A stretch of DNA of 64,000 nt from Nemophila menziesii (Eukaryota > Streptophyta > Magnoliopsida > Boraginales > Hydrophyllaceae), in contig JARWIR010000062.1 in assembly GCA_029959085.1 (NCBI GenBank), positions 434,001 to 498,000 on the forward strand. The letters run 5' to 3'. Positions 46,031 through 60,580 of this stretch are shown in pieces. Position numbers and translations under genes: made by a program. The first letter of the stretch is position 1. Every line of letters begins with the position of its first letter. The notes under the pieces are model-generated. The model was not told the DNA's origin and searched no databases. It saw only the letters and a program-made list of their open reading frames with translations.

Positions 46031-46938
46031 GGTGTGCTCCCTAAATTGGAGAGTATTGTAAAAAATATTATGATTATTGTTATGATGTATTGTTTCCTTC
46101 CAATTGGATATATTTTATGGATTCATAGGGGATAAAGTAGTTTTAACTTTCTTTTTTACCTTATTATTAGATTTTACTTAGAGCGATGTTTGGTTTGGTT
46201 TACCCAACAAAAGTTGTACATTTATGATTCTCATATAATTTTGATATATTTATTTTCTAAAAAAAACACTATATGTAAACTCACCTAACAAAAAGGAAAA
46301 ACAAAATCATAAACTAAGACCACCAAGAAAGTAAATTTAAGGACAATATTGACAAAGGTAAATATATATATAATGAATGTTTGGATTAAGGAGTGATTTG
46401 TCAGTAAAGAAATAGAAGAGAGAGTATAATAAATGAAAGGAAAGGTGAATATTTAATCTTATTTGGACTAATATAAATAGATGAAAAAATTTCTTTAAAA
46501 TATTATATAATTGGATTAACAACCCAAAAAGTCTACAACCAATCAACTTTTGTCCAAAAGGTCCAATCAAATAAAAAGCACATAATACACTTACTTGCTT
46601 CATTTGTATAAAGGAATTAATATAACAAACCCTTTATTTTATTCCACTTAAAATAATAAAAAACCCAGATTACATGCAAAATCCAAAACATTTTCACTTC
46701 AATTTAATACAATTTTTGATAAACCCTTATAACACTCATTAATCCAAAAACAACAATCAACAATATTTAATAACTTTTAGTCAAATACTATAAAATAATG
46801 AACCACGGAGAGGATCCAAGGAACTGAGCATAAAACAGGTACATTTTCTTATTTTATCTAGTTTTAATGGTAAAAATCTTTGTAATAGATGAATTAACCA
46901 TTATATGTTAATGGGTTTGTTACATATTCATGATTTAC

Positions 46939-49900
46939 TAAAAATAATTGTGGATAATGTGTATGATTAAATGGATAATTTTATACAAAATAAAGTGGAC
47001 GTAGTTACCCATAGTCAATAGGAAAATAGGTGTACACTATCATGTAATAATTTGAGGGTCCTTAGCCACTTTATTCAAATTCAATTTTCTGTTTTGTTTT
47101 CTTCTATTTAAGTTATTAAAATCTTGGTTTTAGGTTTTGAGTTAGGGTAACAATCATGTTTTGTTAAAGACCAACTGTGTAGTGGGTAGATTAACTATTG
47201 CAAGTATATACTTTGGTAGTTGTAATAAAATATTTTTTAAATATTTAAAGAAAAATAAAATAAATCATAGATTGAAAGATTGACATTTAATTAAATTTAT
47301 TTTAGGATAAATAACAATTAGATATAATTTTGATTATGAAATTAATATTTTATTTATGTATAATCTTTTACATATGTTTGTATGGATTTTGTACTTAGGT
47401 TTTACAAAATTAAGATTTTGATCATGTTAAGGAAAAGATCTGTTATGATAAATAAAAGAATAAGATCGTTGATCATGTCATTTCAGCTAATCCCTAAGAT
47501 TTTATTTTTTATGGTGGTAAGATTTACATAATTTATATGAAATTTTTTATATGTATGTGTATAAAGATTCATGTTAAAGATCATTTAATTATGAGTGTCT
47601 ATCTCTTTTTTTATTAATTTTTTTAGCGTTTAGTTTAGTTTAGTTTTATCATTATAAATTTTTGTGAAAGTTATATATGTAGTTATATTTGAATGGTCAA
47701 AGAATATATGCAATAATGTTATATTTGTAAGTTGTAGATGGATTACTATCATAACAAGTCAAGATCATCTATTTTAGTTGTTAATTCATGATGTGTATTG
47801 CAATATCGAGTTTCAAGGTAATTTTTTTAACAAATTGGTGTTCAAGCATCAAGTATTAACAAATAAAATTTGATGAGACATTAATGCTGAAATAAGATTA
47901 AAAAAGACAATATGCCTTATGCACATGCCACATCCGGTCACAGGTAAAAGTATTTTATGTATTGATTACTTAATATGATCATTTTCAAATATTAAAAATT
48001 AACTCAAAAAATCAATAGAAGTACCTAGCATAAAATTTACTTATTAATATCTGAAAATATAGTGCATTTGTTTTTGCAGAATAGAAGGTCATATAGTACA
48101 ATTACAAAAAAGTACATGGACATTTGATTTCTTGATTTTTCTTTTAACTAAATCCTTTTTTCACATGCATGACATGATGCAAGATCATGGTGTAATGGAT
48201 ACTTAACAAAATGATAATTTGTCATGTAATTTCAATCAACCATTAATATTTTACATATAATTATGGTAATATTATACACCTAAATACACTAGGATATATT
48301 TTCCAGATAACACTTGTTTTATGTTATATTTATTATTCATTAATGTTTAAATTAAGAGCTTTTTAGTATTGTGCAGGAGTTGAATATGAAGTTCTTGATT
48401 CCTTCAGTTGTAAAATTGGTTCTCTACTCGTACAACGAGGCTTTCTATAGGATTTGTTGGTGTTATCAATGTTATATGTGTGTTTGAGAGAAAATATGTA
48501 TTAAAGTAAGCCATTCACCATTTCTTTTTTCATCCATTCAAGTGTTCTAATGCATTGCGAAAGTTTTCATTTGTTGTAGGTAATGTTGAAATATTTGACC
48601 CACGTGAACGTTTCTGGCCTATAAACGAGAGTATGTGTCATGACTATAGAGTTCTAAGATCTTTCTTCAATTTATTTCATTGGTAGAGATATTTTGTTGT
48701 TTATAAGATAGAAAAAAATTTGGAGCTTGCCTCCCTGTACAAAAATTATATGATGTGCATAGCATATAAGTTGGTGTTTTTACAAATTTAATGGCCGGTC
48801 ATATTTTACAAAGAGAGTGATGGCTAGAAAGTTGATGTTTTAGCGAACCTGTAAAAAGAGACGTTTCAATCTGATATTTGTCATAGAATACCATTTGGCC
48901 AAAAGGTTTTAAATTGGTTGAGCTATTGTTGAAATGGTTATGAGGGAAATGCATTAGTTGGTTTTGGCTATTATATATAAGGTCCAAACTTGTAACTATT
49001 TTACTAAATAATATGGAATCAATGTTAATATATTTGGTAATTATATTAGTGAGAATGATTAGGTATTGAGTTATGTATATATATATATATATACTTACCC
49101 CATTATGAAGCGGCTATCGGGAATACCCTCCACGATGGTTTGACACACTTGAAAATCATTCAGTTCAGGTACATGTTGATGTAGACGCTTTCCATCGTGT
49201 AACACTTTCCACCGTAGTTTCCCAAATAGCGCTTGGTTCGTATACCATGCCTTATGAAACCCTAGAGCCCCTAGACTATTTGGTATACATATTTTATCCC
49301 ACAAAACCCAACTGGTTGGAAAATAGACAATGCAAAATTTTCTTGGAAGGAAAATGTATTGAATATTTTTTTTTGATTGGATCATATATTTATTTGGAAA
49401 TTCTGAAAAGAAGCTAAAAATGAAGGGTGTGCTCCCCAACTTGGAGGGTATTGTAAAAAATATTAAGATTATTGTTAACAGTTATCTGTATACATGTATT
49501 TTTCAGCTCGCCTCTTCGGAAGAATGTTGAGTTTTGTTTCCTCCCAATTGGATATATTGTATGTATTTATAGGGAATGAAGTAGTTTTAACTTTCTTTTT
49601 TTCCTTATTATTATATTTTAGTTAGAGTGATGTTTGGTTTGGTTTACCAAACAAAGGTTGTACATTTATGATTCTCATATCATTTTGATATATTTATTTT
49701 CCTAAGAAATCACTATATGTAAACTCACCTAACAAAAAGGAAAAACAAAATTATAAACTAAGACCACCAGGAAAGTAAATTCAAGGGCAATATTGAAAAA
49801 AGAAAATATATATAATGAATGTTTGGATTAAGGAGTTCTTCGTTAGTAAAGAAATAAAAGAGGGAGTATAATAAATGAAAGGAAAGGATAATATTTAATC

Positions 49901-50380
49901 TTATTTGGACTAATATAAATAGATGAAAATATATCTTTAAAAGATTATATGATTGGGTTAATAACCCAAAAAGTCTACAACCAAGCAATTGTTGTCTAAA
50001 AGGTCCAATCAAATAAAAAGCCCATAATACAATTACTTGCCCCATTAGTATAGAGAAAGTTATATAACAATCTCTATATTTTATTACACATAACATAATA
50101 AAAAATCCAGATTACATGCAAAATCCAAAACATTTTCACTTCAATTTCATAAAATTTTAGATAATCCCTTAAAACACTCATTAATCCAAAAACAACAATC
50201 AGCTAGATTAAACATCTTTTAGGAAAAGAAAATAGAGGGAAGAACCTCCAAGAAGATCCAAGGAACTGAGCATAACACAAGTACATTTTCTTATTTTCTC
50301 TAGTTTTAATGGTAAAATCTTCATAATAGATGAATTAACCATTTATAGGTTAATGGGTTTGTTAAATATTCATGATTTAC
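46939..50380 (+). repeat. Tandem array unit U7 (shortest, neither module)
   Basis: 3.44 kb. The head breaks off early at ~47546 (gaaattttttatatgtatg) and joins gtgtataaagattcatg, so the F-box module and some common head are missing. At ~48060 the KH flank is single and altered and no KH block follows. LINE remnant and promoter-like tail are present. Confidence 0.87.
49110..49440 (-). pseudogene. LINE RT C-terminal remnant in U7 (open frame)
   Basis: Among the most readable copies: a 114-codon minus-strand frame with LWDKICIPNSLGALGFHKAW and then NQALFGKLRWKVLHDGKRLH. Two residues of the usual GGLGFR motif are changed (GALGFH), as in the other copies. Confidence 0.55.
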
Positions 50381-51551
50381 TAAAAATAATGGTGGATAAT
50401 GTGTATGATTAAATGGATGATTTTATACAAAATCAAGTGGATTCATTTACCCATAGGTAATAGGAAAATAGGTGTACTCTATCATTTAATAATTTGGGGG
50501 TCCTTAGACACTGTATTCAAATTCAGTTTTCTGTTTTGTTTTCTTCGATTTAAGTTATTAAAATCTTGGTTTTAGATCATTGATGAATCATTGGGTTTTG
50601 AGTTAGGGTACCAATCATGTTTTGTTAAAGACCAATGTGTGTAATGGGTAGATTAACTATTGCAAGTATATACTTTGGTAGTTTTGATAAAATATTTTCT
50701 TAAATATTTAAAGAATAATAAAATAAATCATAGATTGAAAGATTGACATTTGATTGAATTTATTTTAGGATATTTATTTAATTATATAACTAAATAAGAT
50801 TTAGATATTATTTTGATTATGAAATTAATATTTTATTTATGTATAATTTTTAACATATGTTTGTATGGATTTTGTACTCAGGTTTTACAAAATTAAGATT
50901 TTGATCATGTTAAGGATAAGATTTGTTATGATAAATAAAAGAATAAGATGGTTGATCATGTTATTTCAGCTAATCCCTAAGATTTTATTTTTTATGGTGG
51001 TAAGATTTACTTAATTTATATGAAATTTTTAATTGTTGTTGTTATTGAAAGTCATATGTAGTAGTAACGGATTTATATTTTGTCTAGATTGATTAATGTT
51101 TCTTCTTTCATTTCCACATCCACTGTAATTGGACATGGAAGTAGTATATATAACTTTGATAAATCAAATACTCTTAAGCATTTTTTGTAAAATTTAAAAG
51201 ACTGAATTTGTTGTTCCTCATCGTCCTAACACATTAAACAATCTGGTGCTCATATGAGATACATTGTCATTTGCATTTTGAAAACAAAAATGAAAGAAAA
51301 AAACCCCCTCTAGAATAATTAAGTACACAAATGAAAAATCTTACACATATATGATGTTCACTGATATTATTTAGACTACTATTGTAGTATGTCAGTTTAC
51401 CATTTCTTTAGAGTTTACACGCATGGGGTTGGCCAAATAATGTGATGTTATTTTCCTATAAAAGAACATGAAATCTACCTACAATATTCCACCAAGAAAT
51501 CTTTATGTTTTCAAACACCAATTTCAATTTGGTAACATAATTTGTTAGATA

Positions 51552-51790
51552 ACATACCTAAACATAAACAGAAGAAATTTAATATTAGTTGACTTCTCAG
51601 TATTTGGTAGATAGAAGGAGATATAGTTAGAAGCATTTAGTAATATTATGAATTGCATATTAATTCCTTTATTGTGCCTAAACATAAACAGTATAAATTT
51701 AATATTATTTGACTTCTCAGTTTTTGGTAGATAGAATTTTTTGTTATGTGTTTTAGAAGATATAGTTCGAAGCATTCAGAAATATTACGA
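51552..51790 (+). repeat. Local tandem duplication in U8 F-box module
   Basis: The segment cctaaacataaacag, aaatttaatatta, gacttctcag, ttggtagatagaa, agatatagtt, aagcatt appears at ~51556-51645 and again at ~51677-51775, about 120 bp apart. Other units have it once. Confidence 0.85.
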
Positions 51791-51819
51791 ATTTCACTAT
51801 TAATCCCTATATTGTGCAG

Positions 51820-52110
51820 GGTTCATTAAAACACATCTCGAGCAATCCAAGTCTAAAATGAAGCTTATTGCTACAGTGTCTAGGACAAGGGCCCACCTAT
51901 ATGATGTAGGCTTTACATTGGGTGAACTTTCCAACATGAAGGAAATTGATTACCCGGATATAATGGAGGAATCTATTTACATAATTTCAATTACAGACTC
52001 TTAAAAGATGCAATCGTTTTGTGAAATCCTTCAACTCGAAAGCATCTTCAATTATATACCTTTATTTTGAAAGATGTTAATTACACCCCTATATTACCCC
52101 CTATGTTACA
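51820..52110 (+). pseudogene. F-box-associated domain gene fragment in U8, internal deletion
   Basis: As in the other long units, but the segment coding NGLICLYYF and the following HK region is deleted: the text runs from ttacagactctt straight to aaaagatgcaatcg. GACAGAAGGG is shortened to GACAAGGG, giving a further frame change. It keeps the shared stop before AFTLGEL and the TGA before NPSTRK. Confidence 0.6.
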
Positions 52111-53306
52111 ATAATATTCTTTAGCTACACATATGATTAATGAACCAATAATTTTCTTATATAATAATATGCCTTGAAGTTTTATGTAATATGAACTCTT
52201 AATTTCTCTATATGATATCTCTAATACTTATACGAAGGTAGTATTACTCAATTGTTGACCAATGGGTTCTTGCTACCACTTAGGTGTATACGTCATATAC
52301 TAAATTTTATGTAGCATAAACGACAAATAATTTATCAATAAGGACCCACATCCTAATATTTTAAAATATTCATATGCTCTCATACATTTATAGTCTTCCT
52401 TCATTTTACTCGAAAAGAGATTCTCCTTCTTAAAACATGATCGAAACAAAAAAAAATTTATTAGATTCCGAGTTTAATATGGTGGAACTAATATGGAAAT
52501 TTGGTAAGTCGAGACACATTTCACTTGGGATACATTATCTTGATAGGTTTTTTCTATTTAAAATCTTAATTTTTTATATATGCGAAAAATTATATGTTTT
52601 TGTGTCTAATTTGTGTTTAATGTCCCCTTTTTCCAGATTTGATGTTTTAAATTGTAGATCTAGTTCGTTAATTTGATCTCATATAATGTGAGGAGGTGGA
52701 ATTTTTTTTGCTTGAATTAAAGTTTAATATATGTATTATATTTCTCATTTAAATTATTATAAGGGTTTTAGAAGATTGTTAATGACTATAAGCTCTTAGC
52801 AAATGCAAATGCATTGATGAGGCTATTGCTAATAAGGAGATTACAAGCAGGGTTCATGAATTGCCTTTGCAATTGAAAATATATTTTTCATTCTTCTATT
52901 AAATATTTATCAAACTTACTCATTTAATTAAATCCTCAAGAAATTACCTTCCTTGTAAATCATGTGATTGCTTCATTGTGCTTTTTAGTGTTGTAAATTG
53001 ATGTTAGAGTTAATTGACTCGTCTCAACTAGCATCAGATATTTGTCTCTTATGTACTTTATTAAGGTGGCGTGAGTTCATTGTTAGTTTAGTTTAAATTT
53101 AATTTTTCCTTCCTCATGAGTATTGAACGCGAAATTTCCTCAATATCTTCACTAACAATATGCCTTCTTTTGCTAGTTTGATTATCCCACAAATTGGTTA
53201 TGAAATCAAGATACTATCGAACTTCGTAACCTTCAAAAACAAGTTCAGTAATTTTTTTTTGTAAGTGAATTAACTCGGTTTTAATTTTAAAAAAAAAATT
53301 ATTGTA

Positions 53307-53311
53307 TATAT

Positions 53312-53342
<31 letters not shown>
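53307..53342. repeat. (TA)n microsatellite in U8 F-box module
   Basis: TA repeats at the place where U2 has its (TC)n-(TA)n tract (9451) and U6 has a short imperfect tract (~42915). Confidence 0.9.
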
Positions 53343-53347
<5 letters not shown>

Positions 53348-56031
53348 GTATGGTGCTTCTTTAGTAGAAATAAAATAGAATTCAACACCAAAACAAATGT
53401 TTTTCTTTCCACAGTTTCAACATTTGTGTTGAGGTGAGAATATTATTATTCTGTATTTTTTACAATGATTTTTCCCCCAAATAAGATAACATAATATTTT
53501 AATGATGTATTTAACTTCCTCTTTTCTATGAGACTGAAATATGAGACATACTTGCTATTTTTAAAATCAAGGAGATAATATATTGTATTTATCTATGTCA
53601 TATATATGTCAAATACAATCATATTTTGCTTCCATATTGAGGGTAAAATTTGTTTTTACATTCATTTTACAGGAAGGAGAACGGGTATATGCACATTGTT
53701 TCAAAATACCAAATAGAAAGTATCCCATTGTATTCCGGTAATAGTTAAGCATAGTACTTGAAAAGCTTGAATCAATTGACTTTTTTTGGTTTCTACAATT
53801 AAAATTTGCTTTGCAGAAGTTTTTTATTTCGAAAAACGATAATAGCCTCGTTCTTTCAATTGCCATAAAGTAAGTTATTTTTTACTTCTTATAGTAAAAA
53901 TAAATTTTTACGGATTGATCATACTATTGATTTAAAATGTGGGTGATTCTCTTGAATGAAGATAAGGAGAGGACTAATGAAAGAAGCATGTTACACTTTT
54001 ATTTCGTATTAGCATATTATTGCAGATTTAATAAAAAAAAGTGTTGTTTTCCGGATTACTCGGCTGTATATAACTTGCTAAAATTTCGGAGAATTTCTAT
54101 AACATGGCATTGGTGATCTTAAAGGTATGATAGATAAATGGAAACCAGATTTAATTTTTGTTGACATGTAATATGTCTTTGAATATTTTCTAGGTAATTA
54201 TATTGTAACTATTGGTCTCATGAGTATGATATATTCCCTAAACCATTCTAGACTTGAAGCTTATGTGCATCCCCTCTTTTGATTCTAGATTCGGGTATTA
54301 TTACATAACTGAGAATAAAATTATGTTTAAATCTATTTAAATTGTGTTTTTTGGAATCTGTGTAGTTTAATTTAACTCTGGGCCATCTCGGATATCGTCG
54401 GAATGTACCATAAGATATGTATATTTGTCTTTATATATCATGGAAATTTGTATTTAATTATGAAGTAAATAAAATTTAAGAACTTTATATTTATTTTAAA
54501 CAATTTGTATAAAAATTCATGTTAAAGATGATTTAATTAAGAGTGTCTATCTCTTTTTTTATTAATTTTTTTAGCATTTAGATTAGTTTAGCTTTATCAT
54601 TATAATTTTTTGTGAAGGTTATATATGTAGTTGTATCAAAACGGTCAATGAATATATGCAATAATGTTATATTTGTAAGTTGTAGATGAATTACTAACAT
54701 AACAAGTCAAGATCATCTATTCTAGTTGTTAAATCATGATATTTATTATAATACTGAGTTCCAAGGTAGTTTTTTTTAACAAATTGTAGGGCATGTCTGG
54801 TGTTCAAGTATCATGTATGAGCAAACAGATTTTGATGAGACATTAATGATGAAATAAGATTGAAAAAGACAATATGCCTTATGCACATGCCACATCCGGT
54901 CATGTTTCAGGTAAAAGTATTTTGTGTATTGATTACTTAATATGATAATTTTCTCATATTAAATATTAACACAAAAAATTAATAGAAGTACCTACCATAA
55001 AATTAACTTATTAATATATAAAGTTGCATTGTTTTGCAGAATAGAAGGTCCTACATTACAATTACAAAAAAGTACATGGCCATTTGATTTCATGATCTTT
55101 CTTTTAACTAAATCCTTTTTTCACAAGTATGACATGATACAGGATCCTAGTGTAATGGATACTCACCAGAATGATAATTTGTCATGTAATTTTAATCAAC
55201 CATTAATATTTTACATATAATTATGGTAATATTACATGCCTAAATACTCTAGGATATTTCCAAATAACACTTGTTTTATGTCATATTTATTATTCATTAA
55301 TTTTTAAATTAAGAGGTTTTTAGTATTGTGCAAGAGTTGACTGTGAAGTTCTTGATTCATTCAGTTGTAAACTTGGTTCTCTACTCGTACAACGAGGATT
55401 TCTATGAGATTTATTGGTGTTATCAATGTTATATGTGTGTTTGAGGGAAAAGATGTATTAAAGTAAGAAATTGACCATTTATTTTTTCATCCATTCACGT
55501 GTTCTAATGCATTGCGAAAGTTTTCATTTGTTGTAGGTAATGTTGAAATATTTGACCCACGTGAATGTTTCTGGCCTATAAACTAGAGTATGTCTCATGA
55601 ATATAGAGTTGTAAGTTCTTCTTCTATTTATTTCATTGGAATAGATATTTTGTTGTTTATAAGATAGAAAAGAGTTTGGGGCTTGCCTCCCCATACAAAA
55701 ATTATATGATGTGCATAGCATATAAGGTGGTGTTTTTACAAATTTAATGGCAGGTCGAAATTTAAAAAGAGAGTGATGGCTAGAAAGATGATGTTTAGCG
55801 AACCTGAAAAAAGAAGACGTTACAATCCGAAATTTGTCATAGAATAGCATTTGGCCAAAAGGTTTTGAATTGGTTGAGCTATTTTTGAAATGGTTAGCAG
55901 GGAAATGCTTTAGTTGGTTTTGGCTATCATATATAAGGTCCAAACTTGTAACTATTTTACTAAATAATATGGAATTAATGTTAATATTTTTGATAATTAC
56001 ATTAGTGAGAATGATTAGGTATTGATTTATG

Positions 56032-56055
56032 TATATATATATATATATATATATA
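56032..56055. repeat. (TA)n microsatellite in U8 tail
   Basis: About 12 TA repeats at the middle/LINE joint. Confidence 0.95.
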
Positions 56056-56069
56056 CTTACCCCATTATG

Positions 56070-56405
56070 AAGCGACCATCGAGATCCCCATTTAACCACG
56101 TAAATACCCTCCACATGGTTTGACACACTTGAAAATCATTCGGTTTAGGTACATATTGATGTAGACACTTTCCATAGTGTAAAACTTTCCACTGTTGTTT
56201 CCCGAATAGCGCTTGGTTCATATACCATGCCTTATGAAACCCTATTGCTCCTAGACTATTTGCTACACATATTTTATCCCACGAAACCCAACTGGTTGGT
56301 AAACAGACAATGCAAAATTTTCTTAGAAGGAAAATGTATAAAATATTATTTTTGATTGGATCATATATTTTATTTGAAATTGTGAAAAGAAGCTAAAAAT
56401 GAAGG
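56070..56405 (-). pseudogene. LINE RT C-terminal remnant in U8
   Basis: Same stretch as in the other units, with gattgctcctagact-type changes and a one-base loss (ccacatgg for ccacgatgg) near 56113. The 200-codon minus frame at 55524-56126 lies mostly in the common middle and is a chance ORF. Confidence 0.45.
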
Positions 56406-58585
56406 GTGCGCTCCTCAACTTGGAGAGTATTGTAAAAAAAATTAAGATTATTGTTAACAGTTATCGGTATACGATCTATTTTCAGCTCGCCTCTTCGGAA
56501 GACTGTGGACTTTTGTTTCCTTCCAATTAGATATATTGTATGGATTTATAGGGAAGAAAGTAGTTTTAACTTTTTTTTACCTTATTATTAGATTTTAGTT
56601 AGAGTGATATTTGGTTTTGTTTACCCAACAAAGGTTGTACAGTGATTCTCATATCATTTTGATATATATATATATTTTCCAAAAAAAATTACTATATGTA
56701 AACTCACCTAACAAAAAGGAAAAACAAAATCATAAACTAAGACCACCAAGAAAGTAAATTCAATGGCAATATTGACCAAAGAAAAAATATATAATGAATG
56801 TCTGGATTATAGTAAAGAAATAGAAAAGGGAGTATAATAAGAGAAAGGAAAGGAGAATATTTAATCTTATCTGGACTAGTATAAATAGATGAAAAAAAAT
56901 CCTTAAAAGATTATATAATTGGGTTAATAACCCAAAAAGTCTACAACCAAACAATTGTTGTCCAAAAGGTCCAATCAAATAAAAAGCCCATAATTCAATT
57001 ACTTTCCCCATTAGTATAGAGGGAGTTATATAACAAGCTCTATATTTTATTACACATAACATAATAAAAAACTCAGATTACATGCAAAATTCAAAACATT
57101 TTCACTTCAATTTCATAAAATTTTAGATAATCCCTTAAAACACTCATTAATCCAAAACAACAATCAGCAAGATTTACCATATTTTAGGCAAAGACTATAA
57201 GGAAAGAACCTTGAAGAAGATCCAAGAAACTAAGCATAACACGGGTACATTTTCTCATTTTATCTAGTTTTAATGGTAAAAATCTTTATAATAGATGAAC
57301 TAACCATCATAGGTTAATGGGTTTGTTAAATATTCATGATTTACTAACAATAATTGTGGGTAATGTGTATGATTAAATGGATGATTTTATAAAAAATAAA
57401 GTGGATACAGTTACCCATAGGTAATAGGAAAATAGGTGTACACTATCATGTAATAATTTAGGGGGTCGTTAGCCACTATATTCGAAATCAATTTTCTGTT
57501 TTGTTTTCTTGATGTAAGTTATTAAAATCTTGGTTTTAGATAAGTTATGAAACACTGGGTTTTGAGTTAGGGTAACAATCATGTTTTTTTAAAGATCAAC
57601 GTGTGTAATGGGTAGATTAACTATTGCAAATATATACTTTGGTAGTTGTAATAAAATATTTTCTTAAATATTTAAAGAAAAATAAAATAAATCATAGTTT
57701 GAAAGATTAACATTTAATTAAATTTATTTTAGGATATTAATTTAATTATATAACTAGATAACAATTAGATATAATTTTGATTATGAAATTAATATTTTAT
57801 TTATGTATATTCTTTACTATATGTTTGTATGGATTTTGTACTCAGGTTTTACAAAATTAAGATTTTGATCATGTTAAGAATAAGATCTGTTATAATAAAT
57901 AAAAGAATAAGATCAATGATCATTTCACTTCATTTCAGCTAATCCCTAAGATTTCATTTTTCATGGTGGTAAGATTTACTTAATTTATATGAAATTTTTA
58001 ATTGTTGTTGTGATCGAAAGTAATATGCAGTAGTAAGTGATATTTTGTTTAAATAGGTCAATTTGTATAAAGATTCATGGTAAATATCATTTAATAATGA
58101 GTGTCTATTTCTTTTTTTATTATTTTTTTTAGCTCTTAGTTTAGTTTTATCATTATAATTTTTTGTGAAAGTTATATATGTAGTTGTATTTTAATGGTCA
58201 AAAAATATATGCAATAATGTTATCTTTGTAAGTTGTAGATGAATTACTAACATAACAAGTCAAGATCATCTATTCTAGTTGTTAAATCATGATGTTTATT
58301 GCAATATTGAGTTTCAAGGTAGTTTTTTTAACAAATTGTAGGGCATGTCTGGTGTTCAAGCATCATGTATGAACCAACAGATTTTCATGAGAAATTAATG
58401 CTGAAATAAGATTGAAAAAGACAATATGCCTTATGTATCCGGTCACGTTTCATGTAAAAGTATTTTATGTATTGATTACTTAATATGATCATTTTCCAAT
58501 ATTAAAAATTAACTCAAAAAATCAATAGAAGTACCTACCATAAAATTAACATATTAATATATGAAGTTGCATTTTCCAATACTTT

Positions 58586-59230
58586 TTCAATCTAAAAAGA
58601 TTGATAGTATTATCGGAAAAGGTGGTAAATGTGATAAAATCTCTTTGAGAAGAAACACAATCTAAAATTAAAGTAGCTGATTTTGATTCTGTTCCTGGAT
58701 CAGATGAACGAGTAGTAATTATTTCAAGTCCTTCTAACAAGGAAGCTAGAAGAAAGAAAAACGATGAAGAAGGGGCTAATATAGATAAAGAAGATGGTGT
58801 ATTAGAGTTACATTGTGCAGCTCAAGATGGTCTTCTTAGAGTTCATGATTAAGTAGTTGAAGATGATTTAACTATGGCTGGTATTGAAACTGGTGATGGA
58901 ACTGATGTAACTGTTAGATTATTAGTTCCTAATAGTTTAGTTGGGTGTCTTTTGGGGCAAAAAGGTGATGTTATTCAAAAGTTAAGGACTGATATTGGTG
59001 CAAGTATTCGTGTCTGCTGAACATCTTTCTGCTTGTGCTTTAACTAATGATGAACTTGTACATGTAATTATATTGAAAATACTCTTATGTTCATGTAATT
59101 TATATTGAAAATATATTATCTATTCTTATTTCAAATACAAGGTTATCCAAATGTAGCAAAGAAAGCTTTATATGAAGTATCAACAATGTTATTTCAGAAT
59201 CCATGTAAAGATAGAACACCAATAAGTACA
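58586..59230 (+). pseudogene. KH-domain gene fragment in U9, inactivated
   Basis: Same lesions as U5: extra A in the first KH domain, Gly-to-Asp before SIIGKGG, TAA after the VHD position (~58850), 5-base loss in the second KH domain, and acceptor AG changed to AA. Confidence 0.75.
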
Positions 59231-59235
59231 ATTAA

Positions 59236-59237
<2 letters not shown>

Positions 59238-59274
<37 letters not shown>
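59238..59274. repeat. (TA)n microsatellite in U9, 37 bp
   Basis: Counterpart of the 59-bp tract in U5. This is the only size difference I saw between the two units. Confidence 0.95.
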
Positions 59275-59277
<3 letters not shown>

Positions 59278-60268
59278 TTATCATTGTTTTGCAGAATAGA
59301 AGATCCTAAAGTACAATTACAAAAAAGTACATGGCCATTTGATTTCTTGATCTTTCTTTTAACTAAATTCTTTTAACACAAGCATGACATGATGCAAGAT
59401 CCTAGTGTAATGTATACTCAACAAAATGATAATTGGTCATGTAAATTCCATTAACCATTAATATTTTACATATAATTATGGTAATATTACATGCCTAGAT
59501 GCTCTAGGATATTTCCACGTAACACTTGTTTTATGTCATTTTTATTATTCATTATATTTTAAATTAAGAGGTTTTTAGTATTGTGCAATAGTTGACTATG
59601 AAGTTCTTGATTCCTTCAATTGTAAACATGGTTCTTTACTCGTGCAACGAGCCTTTCGATGGGATTTATTGGTGTTATAAATGTTATATGTGTGTTTGAG
59701 CGAAAAGATGTATTAAAGTAAGCAATTGACCATTTGTAGGTAATGTTGAAATATTTGATCCACTTGAATATTTCTGTCCTATAAACGAGAATTTGTGTCA
59801 TGAATATAGAGTTGTAAGTTATATCTTCTATTTATTTCATTAGTATAGATATTTTGTTGTTTATAAGATAGAAAAAAATTTTGGGGCTTGCCTAACCGTA
59901 CAAAAATTATATGATGTGCATAGCATATAAGTTGGTGTTTTTACCAATTTAATGGCAGGTCGAATTTTACAAAGAGAGTGATGGCTAGAAAGATGATGTT
60001 TTAGCGAACCTGAAAAAAGAAGACGTTTCAACCCTAAATTTGTCATAGAATACCATTTGGCCAAAAGCTTTTTAATTGGTTGAGCTATTGTTGAAATGGT
60101 TATGAGTGAAATGCATTAGTTGGTTTTGGCTATCATATATAAGGTCCAAACATATAACTATTTTACTAAATAATATGGAATTTATGTTGATATATTTGGT
60201 AATTATATTAGTTAGAATGATTAGGTATTGAGTTATGTGTTTATATATATACCTATCCCATAATAAAA

Positions 60269-60580
60269 ACCTAAATACCCTCCACGATGGTTTGACACAC
60301 TTGAAAATCATTCGGTTCAGGTACATATTGATGTAGAAACTTTCTATCGTGTAAAACTTTCCACCATAGTTTCCCGAATAGCGCTTGGTTCGTATACCAT
60401 GCCTTATGAAACCCTAGAACCCCTAGACTGTTTGGTACAAATATTTTATACCACGTAACCCAACTGGTTATAAAATAGACAGTGCAAAATTTTCTTGGAA
60501 GTAAAATGTATACAATATTTTTTTTGATTAGATCATATATTTTATTTGAAAATTCTGAAAAGAAGTCAAAAATGAAGTGT
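60269..60580 (-). pseudogene. LINE RT C-terminal remnant in U9
   Basis: Base-for-base like the remnant in U5, with the same interrupted frame. Confidence 0.45.

Larger units (their letters stand above)
40185..46938 (+). repeat. Tandem array unit U6 (long type, F-box module, no KH)
   Basis: Complete 6.75 kb unit. F-box module ~40875-44115. At ~44640 the single flank leads to a gcaggttagaagg sequence with no KH block. Close to U1 in the middle section; both have gttgattatttgacc where short units have one base more. Confidence 0.87.
50381..57344 (+). repeat. Tandem array unit U8 (long type, F-box module, no KH)
   Basis: Longest unit, 6.96 kb. F-box module ~51075-54500, including a local duplication near 51545-51780 in which a cctaaacataaacag...gacttctcag segment occurs twice. 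The single KH-flank copy at 55003-55030 runs straight into gttttgcagaatagaagg. Confidence 0.87.

Noticed and set aside
55524..56126. 200-codon minus-strand ORF in U8
   Set aside because: It is mostly antisense to the exon-like common middle plus a YIYIYI stretch from the microsatellite. The frame is not kept in sister units.
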